From Exiguobacterium antarcticum DSM 14480 (GTDB lineage Bacteria > Bacillota > Bacilli > Exiguobacteriales > Exiguobacteriaceae), in NCBI RefSeq assembly GCF_000685865.1, contig NZ_JMKS01000003.1:1-64000 (forward strand): a stretch of 64,000 bases of DNA. Reading direction: 5' to 3'. Shown here piece after piece: positions 17,404 to 26,652 of the stretch. The notes under the pieces were generated by a model, which was given only the letters and a program-made list of their open reading frames with translations, was not told where the DNA came from and searched no databases. Made by a program: the position numbers and the translations under genes. Within the stretch, counting starts at the first letter, position 1, and each line of letters starts with the position of its first letter.

Positions 17404-18620
17404 TATGGACGATTTGGTAATTCACGACTTTTTGAGGCGACTTCGATGACTTTTTGTTTGAGTTCATGTTCCATCCGCTCCAGTTCATGCTCCGCATCCC
17501 GACGTTTTTGTTTCCCGTCTTGCTGAATCCGAAGTGTCTCATCCAGCGTCTCAATTAAGTTTTGATGTGCTACTTTCAAGGATTCGACCGAAACGATTCC
17601 TTTTTCATTTTCTTCTGCGATTTCAATCGATGAATCTTTTAACAGACGCGAATTTTGCTCAAGTAACTGGTTTGTCGTATTCGTCACATCTTTTTGCATT
17701 TGCAATGCTGTTTTTTGACGGGATAGACTCAAGGAAAGCACCACTTGGTTTTTCCATAGGGGAATCGTATTGACGACGGCTGATTCAATCTTTTCCGCCA
17801 AAATTTGATTGTTTTGTTGGATGACACGAATTTGCGGCGCCATCTGTAAACTAATTGTCCGAGATAACTTTAAATCGTGAATTTTCTTTTCAAATCGATC
17901 AGCGAGTTGAATCAAATCATTTAACTCTTGTAATCGTGTCTGATCGCGTGAACGTTCGACTTCTAGTCGTAACGGTTCGATCTCATGTTCACGCACGTGT
18001 GCAATCTTCGTTTCACCCGCCGCGATGTAGAGATTTAATTCTTCGAAGTAACGTTTATTTTTTTGATACATCTGATCAAGTAATGTAATATCCTTCATCA
18101 ATCCAAACTTCGAACGATCGAGATTGTGGACGACTTCTTCCAAGTAGGCACTCATCTTTTCATACTGCAAGAAATACGTCTCTGCTTTTTTCTTCGCCCG
18201 ACCGATGACCGGTACGTTTGACCAAAAACTTTTCTTTTCTTGTAGGGTATCCGGATCCATTTGACGAACACGCTGCATCAAATCAGATAATAATTTCCCG
18301 GCGTCGCCACCGTCTTTCATCTTCACTTCACTCAATACCTGATCGGAAAACTGTGAGAGTTCCCGTTGGACCGGCGCACCAAATTGCATGACAGCGTCGG
18401 ATTTTTTTAAATCGATTACTTGAAGCAACCGTTCAATTTTTTGACGTTGTTCAACCGGCACATCACTTGGAATCATTTCTTCGACCGGTCGGGCCGGTAC
18501 CGCTTGACTAGGTGAAGTTTCGGCAAGATTGACATCGACGGAAGGATCTGAAATCGTTGGTTGTGTCGCTTGTTCGTCCTCCGGCCATTGTTGCCAGCTA
18601 TTGTTGTCAGAATGGGTCAT
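17400..18620 (-). CDS. yaaN: TelA/YaaN family toxic-anion-resistance protein
   Basis: 406 residues from an ATG at 18620 with AGGAGGAG upstream; the longer frame lacks a site. The N-terminal 50 residues are acidic and disordered (WQQWPEDEQATQPT). The rest is the long-helical TelA domain with the family's conserved stretches FGAPVQRELSQFSDQVLSEVK, FWSNVPVIGRAKK, and LSRTISLQMAPQIRVIQQNNQ. TelA proteins are linked to tellurite and antibiotic tolerance, mechanism unknown. It overlaps xpaC by 14 bases, matching the xpaC-yaaN pair of B. subtilis. Confidence 0.88.
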   Translation of the reverse strand: MTHSDNNSWQQWPEDEQATQPTISDPSVDVNLAETSPSQAVPARPVEEMIPSDVPVEQRQKIERLLQVIDLKKSDAVMQFGAPVQRELSQFSDQVLSEVKMKDGGDAGKLLSDLMQRVRQMDPDTLQEKKSFWSNVPVIGRAKKKAETYFLQYEKMSAYLEEVVHNLDRSKFGLMKDITLLDQMYQKNKRYFEELNLYIAAGETKIAHVREHEIEPLRLEVERSRDQTRLQELNDLIQLADRFEKKIHDLKLSRTISLQMAPQIRVIQQNNQILAEKIESAVVNTIPLWKNQVVLSLSLSRQKTALQMQKDVTNTTNQLLEQNSRLLKDSSIEIAEENEKGIVSVESLKVAHQNLIETLDETLRIQQDGKQKRRDAEHELERMEHELKQKVIEVASKSRELPNRPY

Positions 18621-19353
18621 GTTTATAACTCTCCTCCTGTTTTCGTTGTTCGGATTCTTGGGCCAAAACTTTTTCAATCGTCAACAACTCACGTTCCAAG
18701 TCGACGGTATCTCCTTCTAATAAAAGCGATTGCTGTTGTTTTAGTTTTTCAGCAATCATCTTTAGGTTCGATTGTAACTGTTCCCGTGTATCGACTTGAA
18801 CTTGCGCACCGCGACGCTCTAAGTCGGCGAATTTTTCCGAAATCGACAATAAGGAATCCAGATAAAATGTAAAGAAGTCACGGACTTTTTTCACTTCACG
18901 TGGCGCTGTAAACAGTTCCTCAAATAAGACATGGGCCTCACGAGACACGATTCTCATCTCAGAACGGATTTCACTGTCACGAATTGATGGCATGATCTTG
19001 TCAAACGCCTGTAGTTTGACAAAACCTTCTTCGACCGTCCGTTGTAAAACTTGTAATTCGAGATCATCCGTTTCATCAAACCGTCGTGTCGCCTGTTCAG
19101 GTTTCAAGATGACACTGCCAACAAATTCTTCTTCGTCATCAAGAAGTAATTTCTTTTTGACGTTTTTTCGTTTCAACTCAGTTGATTTTCGTTCCGTCCG
19201 GTATCGTTTTCCTGGTTTGGCACGGTATCCACTCCAGATAAACCATAACCCTAACGCGATGAAAATGCCGGAGAAATTTAAGACGTCTGCTATTTGAAGA
19301 AATACGAACATCAGACCAATCGAACCTAGTACCCACCATGTAGAAGACTTCAT
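18607..19353 (-). CDS. xpaC: XpaC family membrane-anchored protein
   Basis: 248 residues. Two adjacent hydrophobic helices at the N-terminus (about 6-42, WWVLGSIGLMFVFLQIADVL and FSGIFIALGLWFIWSGY) are followed by a basic segment and a long charged helical domain. XpaC was named for hydrolysis of the indicator X-phos, but no phosphatase motif is visible; the family is better described as a partner of TelA. It starts the xpaC-yaaN operon and ends 14 bases inside yaaN. ATG at 19353 follows AGAGGTG. Confidence 0.85.
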   Translation of the reverse strand: MKSSTWWVLGSIGLMFVFLQIADVLNFSGIFIALGLWFIWSGYRAKPGKRYRTERKSTELKRKNVKKKLLLDDEEEFVGSVILKPEQATRRFDETDDLELQVLQRTVEEGFVKLQAFDKIMPSIRDSEIRSEMRIVSREAHVLFEELFTAPREVKKVRDFFTFYLDSLLSISEKFADLERRGAQVQVDTREQLQSNLKMIAEKLKQQQSLLLEGDTVDLERELLTIEKVLAQESEQRKQEESYKHDPF

Positions 19354-19583
19354 CTCATCACCTCTTTCAGTTGATTCCTCTATCTGTTTTACAAGTTGAC
19401 TGTATAGTTACTTCTATCTTACCATTACGGATCATATAACAAAAAGTTTCCCGTTTTAGCGAAATGTTAGTCCTCTCTATCTAAGTTAGGCGAGAGTACT
19501 CCCACTTCTAAACGAAGTGAAAGTGGGCGGTGAATCGCCCCCCCTCCCTTTCGGGTATAATTCCTTTCAAGGAGGTGAAAATC

Positions 19584-20756
19584 ATGTTGAAGCATAAGGC
19601 CTACAAATTCAGAATCTACCCGACAAAAGAGCAGAAAATCCTCATCGCGAAGACGATTGGTTGTTCGCGCTTCGTCTTCAACCACTTCTTGGCGAAGTGG
19701 GATGAGACGTATAAAGCGACAGGTAAAGGACTCTCTTACGGTTCTTGTTCGAAAGAAATCCCGATGCTGAAGCAAGAGTTCGACTGGCTGAAAGAAGTCG
19801 ATAGCCATTCGCTTCAATCGAGCGTCAAACACCTGACCGATGCGTATGACCGCTTCTTCAAGAAGCAGAACGAACGGCCTCGCTTCAAATCGAAGCGCAA
19901 TCCCGTCCAATCCTACAAGACCAATATCGAGAAGAAGAACCAACTTCCCGAAGTCTCGATTGTCCGCAACAAGTTAAAACTCCCGAAGTTGAAGTGGATC
20001 CGTTTCGCCAACTCGAGGCAGGTAGTAGGACGCATCTTGAACGCGACCATCCGGCGTAACGCTTCAGGAAAATACTTCGTCTCCCTGCTCGTCGAGCAGG
20101 AGATCAACGAAATGCCAAAGAAGGGCTCATCCGTCGGCGTCGATGTCGGGTTGAAGAACTTTGCCATCTTGTCGGACGGCACGGTGTACAAGAATGACCG
20201 TTACTTCCGAACGCTTGAGAAGAAGCTCGCACGTGAACAACGAACGTTGTCCCGTCGTCAACGCATCGCCTTGAACAAGAAAGTAAAACTTTCCGAGGCA
20301 AAGAACTATCAGAAGCAAAAGCGGAAGGTCGCCCGCATCCACGAGAAGATCGCCAACAAGCGCACTGACTTCCTGCACAAGGTGTCAACCGAGATCGTCA
20401 AAAACCACGACGTCATCGGCATTGAAACCTTGCAGGTGAAGGACATGAAGAAGAACCGCAAGTTGAGCAAGTCCATCTCCGAGGTCAGTTGGTCAGAGTT
20501 CTTCCGCATGCTCGAGTACAAGGCAGAATGGTATGGGAAGACCGTCGGGAAGGTCGGGAAGACCTTTGCTTCAAGCCAACTATGCTCCAGTTGCGGACAT
20601 CAACACAAAGACGTGAAATATCTTGGTTTGCGTGAATGGACATGCCCGATTTGCAGCATCCACCACGATCGTGATGTGAATGCAGGACTGAATCTCAAAC
20701 AAGAAGCAGAACGCATCTTAGCTTCTTCAACCGTCGGGACGACGGGGTTAGCCTGA
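19584..20756 (+). CDS. tnpB: TnpB RNA-guided nuclease
   Basis: 390 residues from the ATG at 19584 with AAGGAGG seven bases upstream; an earlier in-frame ATG is in the IS end. It has the helix-turn-helix N-terminus ([28 protein letters not shown]), then the RuvC-like nuclease with all three acids: Asp in [15 protein letters not shown], Glu in VIGIETLQV, Asp in [12 protein letters not shown]. The zinc finger CSSCGH...CPIC is intact. Characterised TnpB proteins cut DNA next to a short TAM motif, guided by an RNA from the element's right end. No stop or frameshift, so it looks functional. Confidence 0.92.
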   Translation: MLKHKAYKFRIYPTKEQKILIAKTIGCSRFVFNHFLAKWDETYKATGKGLSYGSCSKEIPMLKQEFDWLKEVDSHSLQSSVKHLTDAYDRFFKKQNERPRFKSKRNPVQSYKTNIEKKNQLPEVSIVRNKLKLPKLKWIRFANSRQVVGRILNATIRRNASGKYFVSLLVEQEINEMPKKGSSVGVDVGLKNFAILSDGTVYKNDRYFRTLEKKLAREQRTLSRRQRIALNKKVKLSEAKNYQKQKRKVARIHEKIANKRTDFLHKVSTEIVKNHDVIGIETLQVKDMKKNRKLSKSISEVSWSEFFRMLEYKAEWYGKTVGKVGKTFASSQLCSSCGHQHKDVKYLGLREWTCPICSIHHDRDVNAGLNLKQEAERILASSTVGTTGLA

Positions 20757-20831
20757 TCAGGTTTCGACCGTTAGGTCGGATAACTCAGGAATCCTCCACC
20801 TCTAAGCAAAGCGTAGGTGGAGGTAGTTCAA
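20757..20831 (+). ncRNA. Candidate omega-RNA (reRNA) scaffold of TnpB
   Basis: By analogy with ISDra2, the guide RNA overlaps the end of tnpB and the right end. Two stems are visible: GACC-gtta-GGTC (20766-20777) and CCTCCACCT / AGGTGGAGG with the loop CTAAGCAAAGCGT. The scaffold should stop at TTCAA (20827-20831) and the next bases, TTCTTATTTCACCATA..., would be the guide. The 5' end of the RNA cannot be set from sequence. Confidence 0.5.
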
Positions 20832-20893
20832 TTCTTATTTCACCATAATCTATCCGGCTTCACATCCGTCTCAAGTTTGATTTATAGATTCTC

Positions 20894-20931
20894 AAAAAAG
20901 CTAGTCTGCCATGAGGCAGACTAGCTTTTTT
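20894..20931. terminator. Bidirectional intrinsic terminator
   Basis: AAAAAAGCTAGTCTGCC / GGCAGACTAGCTTTTTT with a five-base loop, just after the NSS transporter stop. Confidence 0.93.
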
Positions 20932-20949
20932 GGAATGGGACATCCATCT

Positions 20950-22296
20950 TCAAGAACTGAACAACGGCCAGATCAGGATGATCAAAATCGCAACGGGACT
21001 CATGTAACAAATGCTAAAACGCCAAAACGGAAGCATACGTTTCATGAACGGACTCGTGACGAGTTCTTGCTCCACTAGGGTCCGGTCAAGTTTAAATCCG
21101 GCAAAAAACGAAATCAACAAGGCACCGATTGGCATCAGGATGTTCGAAACCGTAAAGTCCATCCAATCAAATATCGTCTTATTCATCCACATGATGTCAC
21201 TTGCAAGACCAAAGGAAAGAGCGGACGGAATGCCGATTAACGCAATCAAACCGGTTGCGATAATCGTATTCCGTTTTTTGTCCTGGAATGTAGCCCCTTC
21301 TTTTCGATCCGTGATCGATGAGACGACCACTTCAAGCATCGCAATCGACGAGGTAATCGATGCGAAGGCAAATAATAAAAAGAAGAGGGTCAAGAAAACG
21401 GAACCAAACTGTATTTGACTGAAAACAGTCGGCAAGACGATGAATAAAAGTGCTGGTCCTTCCGCTGGATCAAGCCCTGAGGCGAAGACCGCCGGAAAAA
21501 TTGCGAACCCAGCAAGTAAAGACACGACGATGTTCAACGAGACGATCCAGACCGCTGAGCGGTTGATTTGTCCCCGCTCCTTCATGTAAGAAGCATAGGT
21601 CAACATCGCAGATACACCAAGCGACAAGGAGAAGAACGCTTGACCAAGTGCACTCAGGACCGAAGTTCGACTCAATGCTGAAAAATCCGGTTCAATGAAG
21701 AAACGAACGCCTTCACTTGCTCCCTCTAACGTCAACGAACGAACAACAAGAATGATGAAACAAACAAAGAGTAACGGCATCATGATTTTACTCATTTTTT
21801 CGATTCCAGCTTGGACGCCACGTAAGACGATGACACAGGTGATGACCAAGAAAATCAGTTGTCCCGATACCGCATATACTGGGGAAGCTGAAATCGTACC
21901 AAACAATTCGCCCAACGCCTGACCGTTCATCGTTGTCAGACTGCCCGAGAAACCTAGTACCGTATAAATCAGTACCCAGCCCCCAATCACACTATAAAAG
22001 GACAGGAGAAGAAAACAGGCGATGACACCCAGTATGCCTATGAACGTATATTTTTTATGGCCCAATTCCGAGAAGGCTCGTAACGCTGTTTTCCCGCTTG
22101 TCCGACCGATTAAAAATTCGGCAATCAAGACCGGGAGTCCAAGTAACAAGGTAAAGGCTAAAAACAGTAATAAAAAAGCCCCTCCTCCATTTGTTCCCGT
22201 CGTGTATGGAAACTTCCATATCGCCCCAAGACCAATCGCTGACCCTGCTGCTGCTAAAATAAAACCGACCTTCGAAGCCCATGCATTTCCTTTCAT
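20950..22296 (-). CDS. Neurotransmitter:sodium symporter (NSS/SNF) family transporter
   Basis: 448 residues from an ATG at 22296 with AAGGAGG upstream; a longer frame to 22368 lacks a site. About eleven to twelve membrane helices, as in bacterial LeuT-type proteins. Signature: WASKVGFILAAAGSAIGLGAIWKFPY with the Na+-site residues in helix 1, and SLGVSAMLTYASYM in helix 6. It uses the sodium gradient to import a small amine, commonly an amino acid; the substrate is not readable. It stands alone between two terminators. Confidence 0.92.
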   Translation of the reverse strand: MKGNAWASKVGFILAAAGSAIGLGAIWKFPYTTGTNGGGAFLLLFLAFTLLLGLPVLIAEFLIGRTSGKTALRAFSELGHKKYTFIGILGVIACFLLLSFYSVIGGWVLIYTVLGFSGSLTTMNGQALGELFGTISASPVYAVSGQLIFLVITCVIVLRGVQAGIEKMSKIMMPLLFVCFIILVVRSLTLEGASEGVRFFIEPDFSALSRTSVLSALGQAFFSLSLGVSAMLTYASYMKERGQINRSAVWIVSLNIVVSLLAGFAIFPAVFASGLDPAEGPALLFIVLPTVFSQIQFGSVFLTLFFLLFAFASITSSIAMLEVVVSSITDRKEGATFQDKKRNTIIATGLIALIGIPSALSFGLASDIMWMNKTIFDWMDFTVSNILMPIGALLISFFAGFKLDRTLVEQELVTSPFMKRMLPFWRFSICYMSPVAILIILIWPLFSS

Positions 22297-22441
22297 GGTG
22301 CTCGACCTCCTTTTCAAAAATACTTTTCCATTGTACAAAAAATCACTCTGGAAGTCATCCTTTACCAAACATTTTCTTTAAAGCATCAAAGCATAACCGC
22401 ATATTCGTGATAAAACATACGGGTTTTAGTTGATCGATAAC

Positions 22442-22474
22442 AAAAAATCGAAGCCACAGCAGTGGGCTTCGATT
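22442..22474 (-). terminator. Intrinsic terminator of the ABC/lipid-kinase operon
   Basis: AATCGAAGCCC / GGCTTCGATTTTTT on the minus strand, 30 bases beyond the lipid-kinase stop. Confidence 0.85.
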
Positions 22475-22505
22475 CGAAGGTCGACTTTCATTAGGAGAAT
22501 GGTTG

Positions 22506-23390
22506 TTACACCAACGTATCCAATCGCCCGCTATACATTTTTAAATACTCGGGTAAGACGCTGACTTCAATTGGTGAATGCATCGCCTTTTCTCCATCTG
22601 TATCAATTACTTTCGGAGAATCCGTCTTCAGCGTAAATCCACTTGTTAAAATATGTGTAAAGGAAGGTTCTGTGGCTAACCCGATTTTTTGAAGGATGAC
22701 ATCTCGGATCGTCGTGAGGTTGACCTCATCGACGATTACGAGATCCAATTTCCCGTCATTGTAAGCTCCTTCTGATAAATTGGTGCCAATCCCACCTAAC
22801 GATTCTCCATTCGCAGCCAGGATCAAGACGGCTTCTCCCGTCATTTTTTGTCCCTCTGCTAATTCTAGTTCATAGGAAAAAGGTTCCGCTTCCATACTTG
22901 AGCGAATCGTCGAAAGGTAATACCCCATCTTACCGAGACGAGCTTTTTCTTCCGTATCAAGGCCAATCGATGCCTCCGCTACTAATCCAAGTCCAAGGAA
23001 ATTCAGGAAATACGTATCGTTGACTTGTCCAAGATCCACTTCGACGATTTGCTGGGTCGCAATCATTTCAGCAGCCAGGCGGGGGACCATCGGTAATCCT
23101 AGCGTTCTCGCAAAATCATTACAGGTCCCTCCTGGAATGATACCAAGAATCGGACGTTTGTCGAGTTTAGCGACACCATTGATGACCTCAAACACCGTTC
23201 CGTCACCCCCAATGACGACCAATGCGTCGAAATCCGTTGCTTCTTCCGCAAAGTGTAACGCATCGAGGGACTGAGTCGTTTGACGGATGACAATTTCGTC
23301 AAACATCCCGGCCAAGGGATCAATGACCTCTTGTAAAAGACCGGCACGATTTGATCCTGCTGTCGGGTTACTGATCAATAGTAATCTCAT
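22506..23390 (-). CDS. Diacylglycerol/lipid kinase family protein (YegS/BmrU type)
   Basis: 294 residues. DAGK catalytic domain at the N-terminus: NPTAGSNRAG nucleotide loop, VIGGDGTVFEVINGV with the GGDGT signature, and GIIPGGTCNDFARTLGLP. The C-terminal beta domain ends VIDTDGEKAMHSPIEVSVLPEYLKM. It phosphorylates a lipid such as diacylglycerol or a related polyprenol; the exact lipid is not known. Its start overlaps the permease stop by four bases, so it is the third gene of the osmoprotectant ABC operon, an unusual partner. Confidence 0.9.
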   Translation of the reverse strand: MRLLLISNPTAGSNRAGLLQEVIDPLAGMFDEIVIRQTTQSLDALHFAEEATDFDALVVIGGDGTVFEVINGVAKLDKRPILGIIPGGTCNDFARTLGLPMVPRLAAEMIATQQIVEVDLGQVNDTYFLNFLGLGLVAEASIGLDTEEKARLGKMGYYLSTIRSSMEAEPFSYELELAEGQKMTGEAVLILAANGESLGGIGTNLSEGAYNDGKLDLVIVDEVNLTTIRDVILQKIGLATEPSFTHILTSGFTLKTDSPKVIDTDGEKAMHSPIEVSVLPEYLKMYSGRLDTLV

Positions 23391-24904
23391 TTAATGATTC
23401 CTTCTTCCTCTAAATACTCACGTGCCACTTGATTCGCTGTTTTTCCACCGTAGGCAACGGCTTCATTCATTCGCGACATTTCGACATCGGAGATTTTTCC
23501 ATCTAATTGCTCAAGTGCTTGACCGACTTCCGGATACTCATCCAGTGTTTCTTGACGTAAGAGTGGCGCCCCTTCATAGGGTGGAAATAGTTGCTGATCG
23601 TCTTCTAGGACGACCATGTCGTATTTCGCGATTTCCGGGTCTGTCGAGTACGCGTCGATGACTTGAATGTCACCGGATTGAACAGCCTTATAACGTAACT
23701 TCGGTTCCATCGTCACGACGTCTTTAAAATTCACACCGTATTTTTCTTGGATCCCCTTATACCCATCTTGGCGATCTTTAAATTCCAGCGTGAATCCTGC
23801 CTTTAATTGATCGGCCACTTGCTGTAGGTCAGAAATCGTTTTTAAGTCATATTGTTCCGCTACTTTTTTCGGGACGGCCACTGCATACGTATTGTTGTAG
23901 TTCATCGGCGGAAGCAATGCCAGCTCCTGCTTCACTAAACCATCTCGCGCTTGCTCGAATACGGCTTGTTTTTCATTCGAGACGGGTTTTTCATTCGTCA
24001 GACTCGCAAGTACCGTTCCTGTGAATTCCGGATACAAATCGATATCTCCCGATTGTAATGCTTTATAGACGAACGTCGTTTTCCCGAAGTTCGGTTTGAC
24101 TTGCACATTTAAATCAGTCTGATCTTCAATGACTAACTTATACATGTTCATCAAAATTTCAGGTTCGACGCCTAGTTTCCCCGCTACAACCAAATCTGGT
24201 CGTTCCGTTCGTCCAAGCGCGAATGGTGTAACGATCAATGTCGCGATTAAGGCAAGTGCTATGACAAGTCGACCCTTTTGACGTTTTTTGGTCGCTACTT
24301 CCGTTTGTCTTAATAGGAGATCAAATAAAAGAGCTAACAACGCTGCCGGAATGGCACCTAATAAAAGCAGATAATTATCGTTTCGATCAATTCCTAATAA
24401 GATGATTGATCCAAGACCACCTGCACCAATCAAGGCAGCAATCGTCGCTGTCCCGATAATCAAGACCATCGCTGTCCGGACACCTGCCATCATGACAGGC
24501 AGGGCAAGCGGCAATTCGACCTTCATTAAACTTTGCATTGGTGTCATACCGCAAGCACGTGCCGCTTCCTTGAGCGAAGGATCTACTTCCGCTAATCCTG
24601 TATAGGTATTTCGAACGATTGGAAGTAACGCATATAAGACAAGTGCGATGACGGAGGGAAGCGTCCCGATCCCGACAAGCGGAATCATCAATCCAAGCAA
24701 TGCCAAGGAAGGAATCGTTTGGATGACGGAGGTGACCCCAATCGACCATTCACTTAGTTTTTGATTACGAGAAAGATAAATCCCGAGTGGAATCGCAATC
24801 AGGCAAGCAATCACAAGTGATAGGACAGACAATTGAATATGTTCAATCAGTGCTTGGAGCAATTCTGTTTTCCGGTCTTGATACGTCTCGAACAGTCCTG
24901 TCAT
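23387..24904 (-). CDS. Osmoprotectant (OpuC-type) ABC permease fused to substrate-binding protein
   Basis: 505 residues. Residues about 15-205 form the permease (BPD_transp_1; ALGLMIPLVGIGTLPSVIALVLYALLPIVRNTYTGL and the EAARACGMTPMQSLMKVELPLALP coupling loop). About 225-500 is an OpuAC-type binding domain (DLVVAGKLGVEPEILMNMYKLVI... DIDLYPEFTGTVLASL) exposed outside. Such fusions are known for quaternary-amine (glycine betaine, carnitine, choline) importers. It overlaps its ATPase gene by four bases and the lipid-kinase gene by four bases. Confidence 0.92.
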   Translation of the reverse strand: MTGLFETYQDRKTELLQALIEHIQLSVLSLVIACLIAIPLGIYLSRNQKLSEWSIGVTSVIQTIPSLALLGLMIPLVGIGTLPSVIALVLYALLPIVRNTYTGLAEVDPSLKEAARACGMTPMQSLMKVELPLALPVMMAGVRTAMVLIIGTATIAALIGAGGLGSIILLGIDRNDNYLLLLGAIPAALLALLFDLLLRQTEVATKKRQKGRLVIALALIATLIVTPFALGRTERPDLVVAGKLGVEPEILMNMYKLVIEDQTDLNVQVKPNFGKTTFVYKALQSGDIDLYPEFTGTVLASLTNEKPVSNEKQAVFEQARDGLVKQELALLPPMNYNNTYAVAVPKKVAEQYDLKTISDLQQVADQLKAGFTLEFKDRQDGYKGIQEKYGVNFKDVVTMEPKLRYKAVQSGDIQVIDAYSTDPEIAKYDMVVLEDDQQLFPPYEGAPLLRQETLDEYPEVGQALEQLDGKISDVEMSRMNEAVAYGGKTANQVAREYLEEEGIIK

Positions 24905-25632
24905 TGGATCGTCCCCCTGACTTGACCCATGAATTCTTTGACGAAGGCATCGTCACTCGCCAAGATTTCCTCTTTTGTTCCGATCAGAACGATTTTTCCT
25001 TCGTCCATCAAACAAATCCGACTGCCCAATTTCAATGCTTCATTCATATCATGCGTCACGAACAGAATCGTTTTTCCAAGTTCGTCGTTCAGACGCAGTA
25101 AATCATTCTGGAGTTGCTCTCTTGAAATCGGATCCAGCGCTGAAAAAGGTTCATCCATCAAGATGACATCTTGCTCGGCTGCCAAGGCTCGCATGACGCC
25201 CACACGTTGTTGCTGACCACCGGAAAGTTCAGTTGGATATTTCTTTCGCAAGTTCTCATTTAATCCTGTCAGCTGAAACAATGTCTCGACACGCTCTTCA
25301 ATCTTCTTTTTATCCCATTTCAACAACTGCGGTACGACACTTACATTTTCTTCTACCGTCATATGCGGGAATAAGGCAATCTGTTGAAGGACATAACCGA
25401 TTTGACGACGTAATTGGTGTTCATCGATTGACATGATCGGTTGTCCATTGATCCAAATCTGTCCTTCCGTATGGTCGATTAGCCGATTGACCATTTTCAT
25501 CGTCGTTGTTTTCCCGCAACCCGAAGGACCAATCAAACAGAAAATTTCTCCTTGTTCGACCGTGAAATTTAAATCACGGACCGCTTTTGTTCCATCTGGA
25601 TATGTTTTTCCGACTGCTTTAAATTCAATCAC
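24901..25632 (-). CDS. Osmoprotectant ABC transporter ATP-binding protein
   Basis: 243 residues. GTG at 25632 is chosen because GGAGGGATC precedes it; an ATG six codons earlier lies before that site. Walker A GPSGCGKTT, signature LSGGQQQRVGVMRALA, Walker B VILMDEPFSALD, and switch histidine FVTHDM are intact. Unlike typical OpuCA it has no C-terminal CBS pair, so ionic-strength sensing by CBS domains is missing here. It is the first gene of the operon and powers the permease-binding protein fusion. Confidence 0.92.
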   Translation of the reverse strand: MIEFKAVGKTYPDGTKAVRDLNFTVEQGEIFCLIGPSGCGKTTTMKMVNRLIDHTEGQIWINGQPIMSIDEHQLRRQIGYVLQQIALFPHMTVEENVSVVPQLLKWDKKKIEERVETLFQLTGLNENLRKKYPTELSGGQQQRVGVMRALAAEQDVILMDEPFSALDPISREQLQNDLLRLNDELGKTILFVTHDMNEALKLGSRICLMDEGKIVLIGTKEEILASDDAFVKEFMGQVRGTIQ

Positions 25633-25738
25633 ACACGATCCCTCCACCATCTGTAGTAGTCAAGTCTATTCTTTATTATCTTTGTAAAATTTCCCTGATT
25701 TGTCTGTTCTGAAACCTGCTTTCGCCTACCTTGACATA

Positions 25739-25767
25739 CAAAAAAACCGGCAGAAATTCTGCCGGTC
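25739..25767 (-). terminator. Intrinsic terminator
   Basis: ACCGGCAGAA / TTCTGCCGGT stem followed by a T-run on the minus strand, just after the small DUF2187-like gene. Confidence 0.88.
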
Positions 25768-25773
25768 CATCGT

Positions 25774-25980
25774 TCATTTTGATTTTCGTTCCAGCAATTC
25801 AATCTCCGATTTGATCAATACTTGTTTCTCGAACTCAAAACCAAGAGTTTCGAAGTTTTTTGTATGTGAGAGATCTCCCACTACGGTATTGGTTAATACG
25901 GCTGTGACTTCAGCGACCCAGCCCTCTTTTGTCTTTACCATATCACCGACGATATAATCAAATAACTCTTCTTCTTCCAT
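25774..25980 (-). CDS. Small protein, probably DUF2187 (YkvS-like)
   Basis: 68 residues. The ATG at 25980 is preferred to one three codons upstream because AGGAG then has a nine-base spacing. The pattern DMVKTKEGWVAEVTAVLTNTVVGDLSHTKNF... resembles small DUF2187 beta-barrels (KOW/SH3-like) of Bacilli, whose role is unknown. The match is from memory of the pattern and not certain. Cytoplasmic, acidic N-terminus (EEEELFDY). Confidence 0.6.
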   Translation of the reverse strand: MEEEELFDYIVGDMVKTKEGWVAEVTAVLTNTVVGDLSHTKNFETLGFEFEKQVLIKSEIELLERKSK

Positions 25981-26040
25981 CTCAATCATCTCCTGACACG
26001 TTCAGATATTCTTAATCATATAAAAGAACTCATGAAAAAG

Positions 26041-26652
26041 CTAGTATTGCGTCAAGGTCCGTAACATCTGCCGTAAGATTTTTGCCGTCAATCCCCAAAT
26101 CAAATACTCTTCATGCTCATAAAAATGTTCAACGGTTTTATACGTTCGATCCAAGTAGGCATCGCGATTGGCCAACCGTTCTGTCGGAACTGTTTTTCCC
26201 GGACGAATGCGCCATTCCATCTCGCCTTGAATCGGCTCGGCTGCCACAAGGTCCGATAAGGCAACCAAAAAAATATGATCCACTTCCATCGGAGACGGAT
26301 GAATTTCTTCCGCCGTCAAGATACCCACATAGGGATAGATGATTGACCGATTGGGTGTCACGAGGGGTTCCAATGTGCCGATGACTTCAATGTTGGCATC
26401 ACCCAAGTTCAACTCTTCTTTTGTTTCACGAATTGCCGCCTCTTTCGGCTCCTCCCCGGGATCAATCCGCCCACCTGGAAATGAAATTTCTCCCGGTTGC
26501 GACCGGAGCGTTTTCGCTCGTACTTGAAATAGGAGGTAAATCGCTCCGTGACGTTCGAGGAGGGGGACCAAGACGGCAGCGGCATTTTTAGGAAGTTGCT
26601 CTTCTGACGAGGCAAACGCTCGTTTCACATCATCCATCCGGAAGTCACTCAT
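26041..26652 (-). CDS. NUDIX hydrolase, CoA pyrophosphatase type
   Basis: 203 residues. The NUDIX box is complete (GGRIDPGEEPKEAAIRETKEEL), and it is preceded by the UPF0035 element that marks CoA pyrophosphatases (FQVRAKTLRSQPGEISFPGG). It should split coenzyme A or its oxidised form into phosphopantetheine and 3',5'-ADP with Mg2+ or Mn2+. Its ATG overlaps the upstream small gene by four bases, so both are on one transcript. Confidence 0.9.
   Translation of the reverse strand: MSDFRMDDVKRAFASSEEQLPKNAAAVLVPLLERHGAIYLLFQVRAKTLRSQPGEISFPGGRIDPGEEPKEAAIRETKEELNLGDANIEVIGTLEPLVTPNRSIIYPYVGILTAEEIHPSPMEVDHIFLVALSDLVAAEPIQGEMEWRIRPGKTVPTERLANRDAYLDRTYKTVEHFYEHEEYLIWGLTAKILRQMLRTLTQY

Larger units (their letters stand above)
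19487..20831 (+). mobile_element. IS200/IS605-group element carrying only tnpB (IS1341 type)
   Basis: Left end: an imperfect hairpin starting CCCACTTC at 19501-19527 after GAGAGTACT. Right end: hairpin CCTCCACCT / AGGTGGAGG (20793-20823) then GTAGTTCAA, the usual terminus of this group. There are no terminal inverted repeats and no tnpA, so movement would need a TnpA supplied in trans. The right boundary (20831) is better supported than the left (about 19485-19495). Confidence 0.75.
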
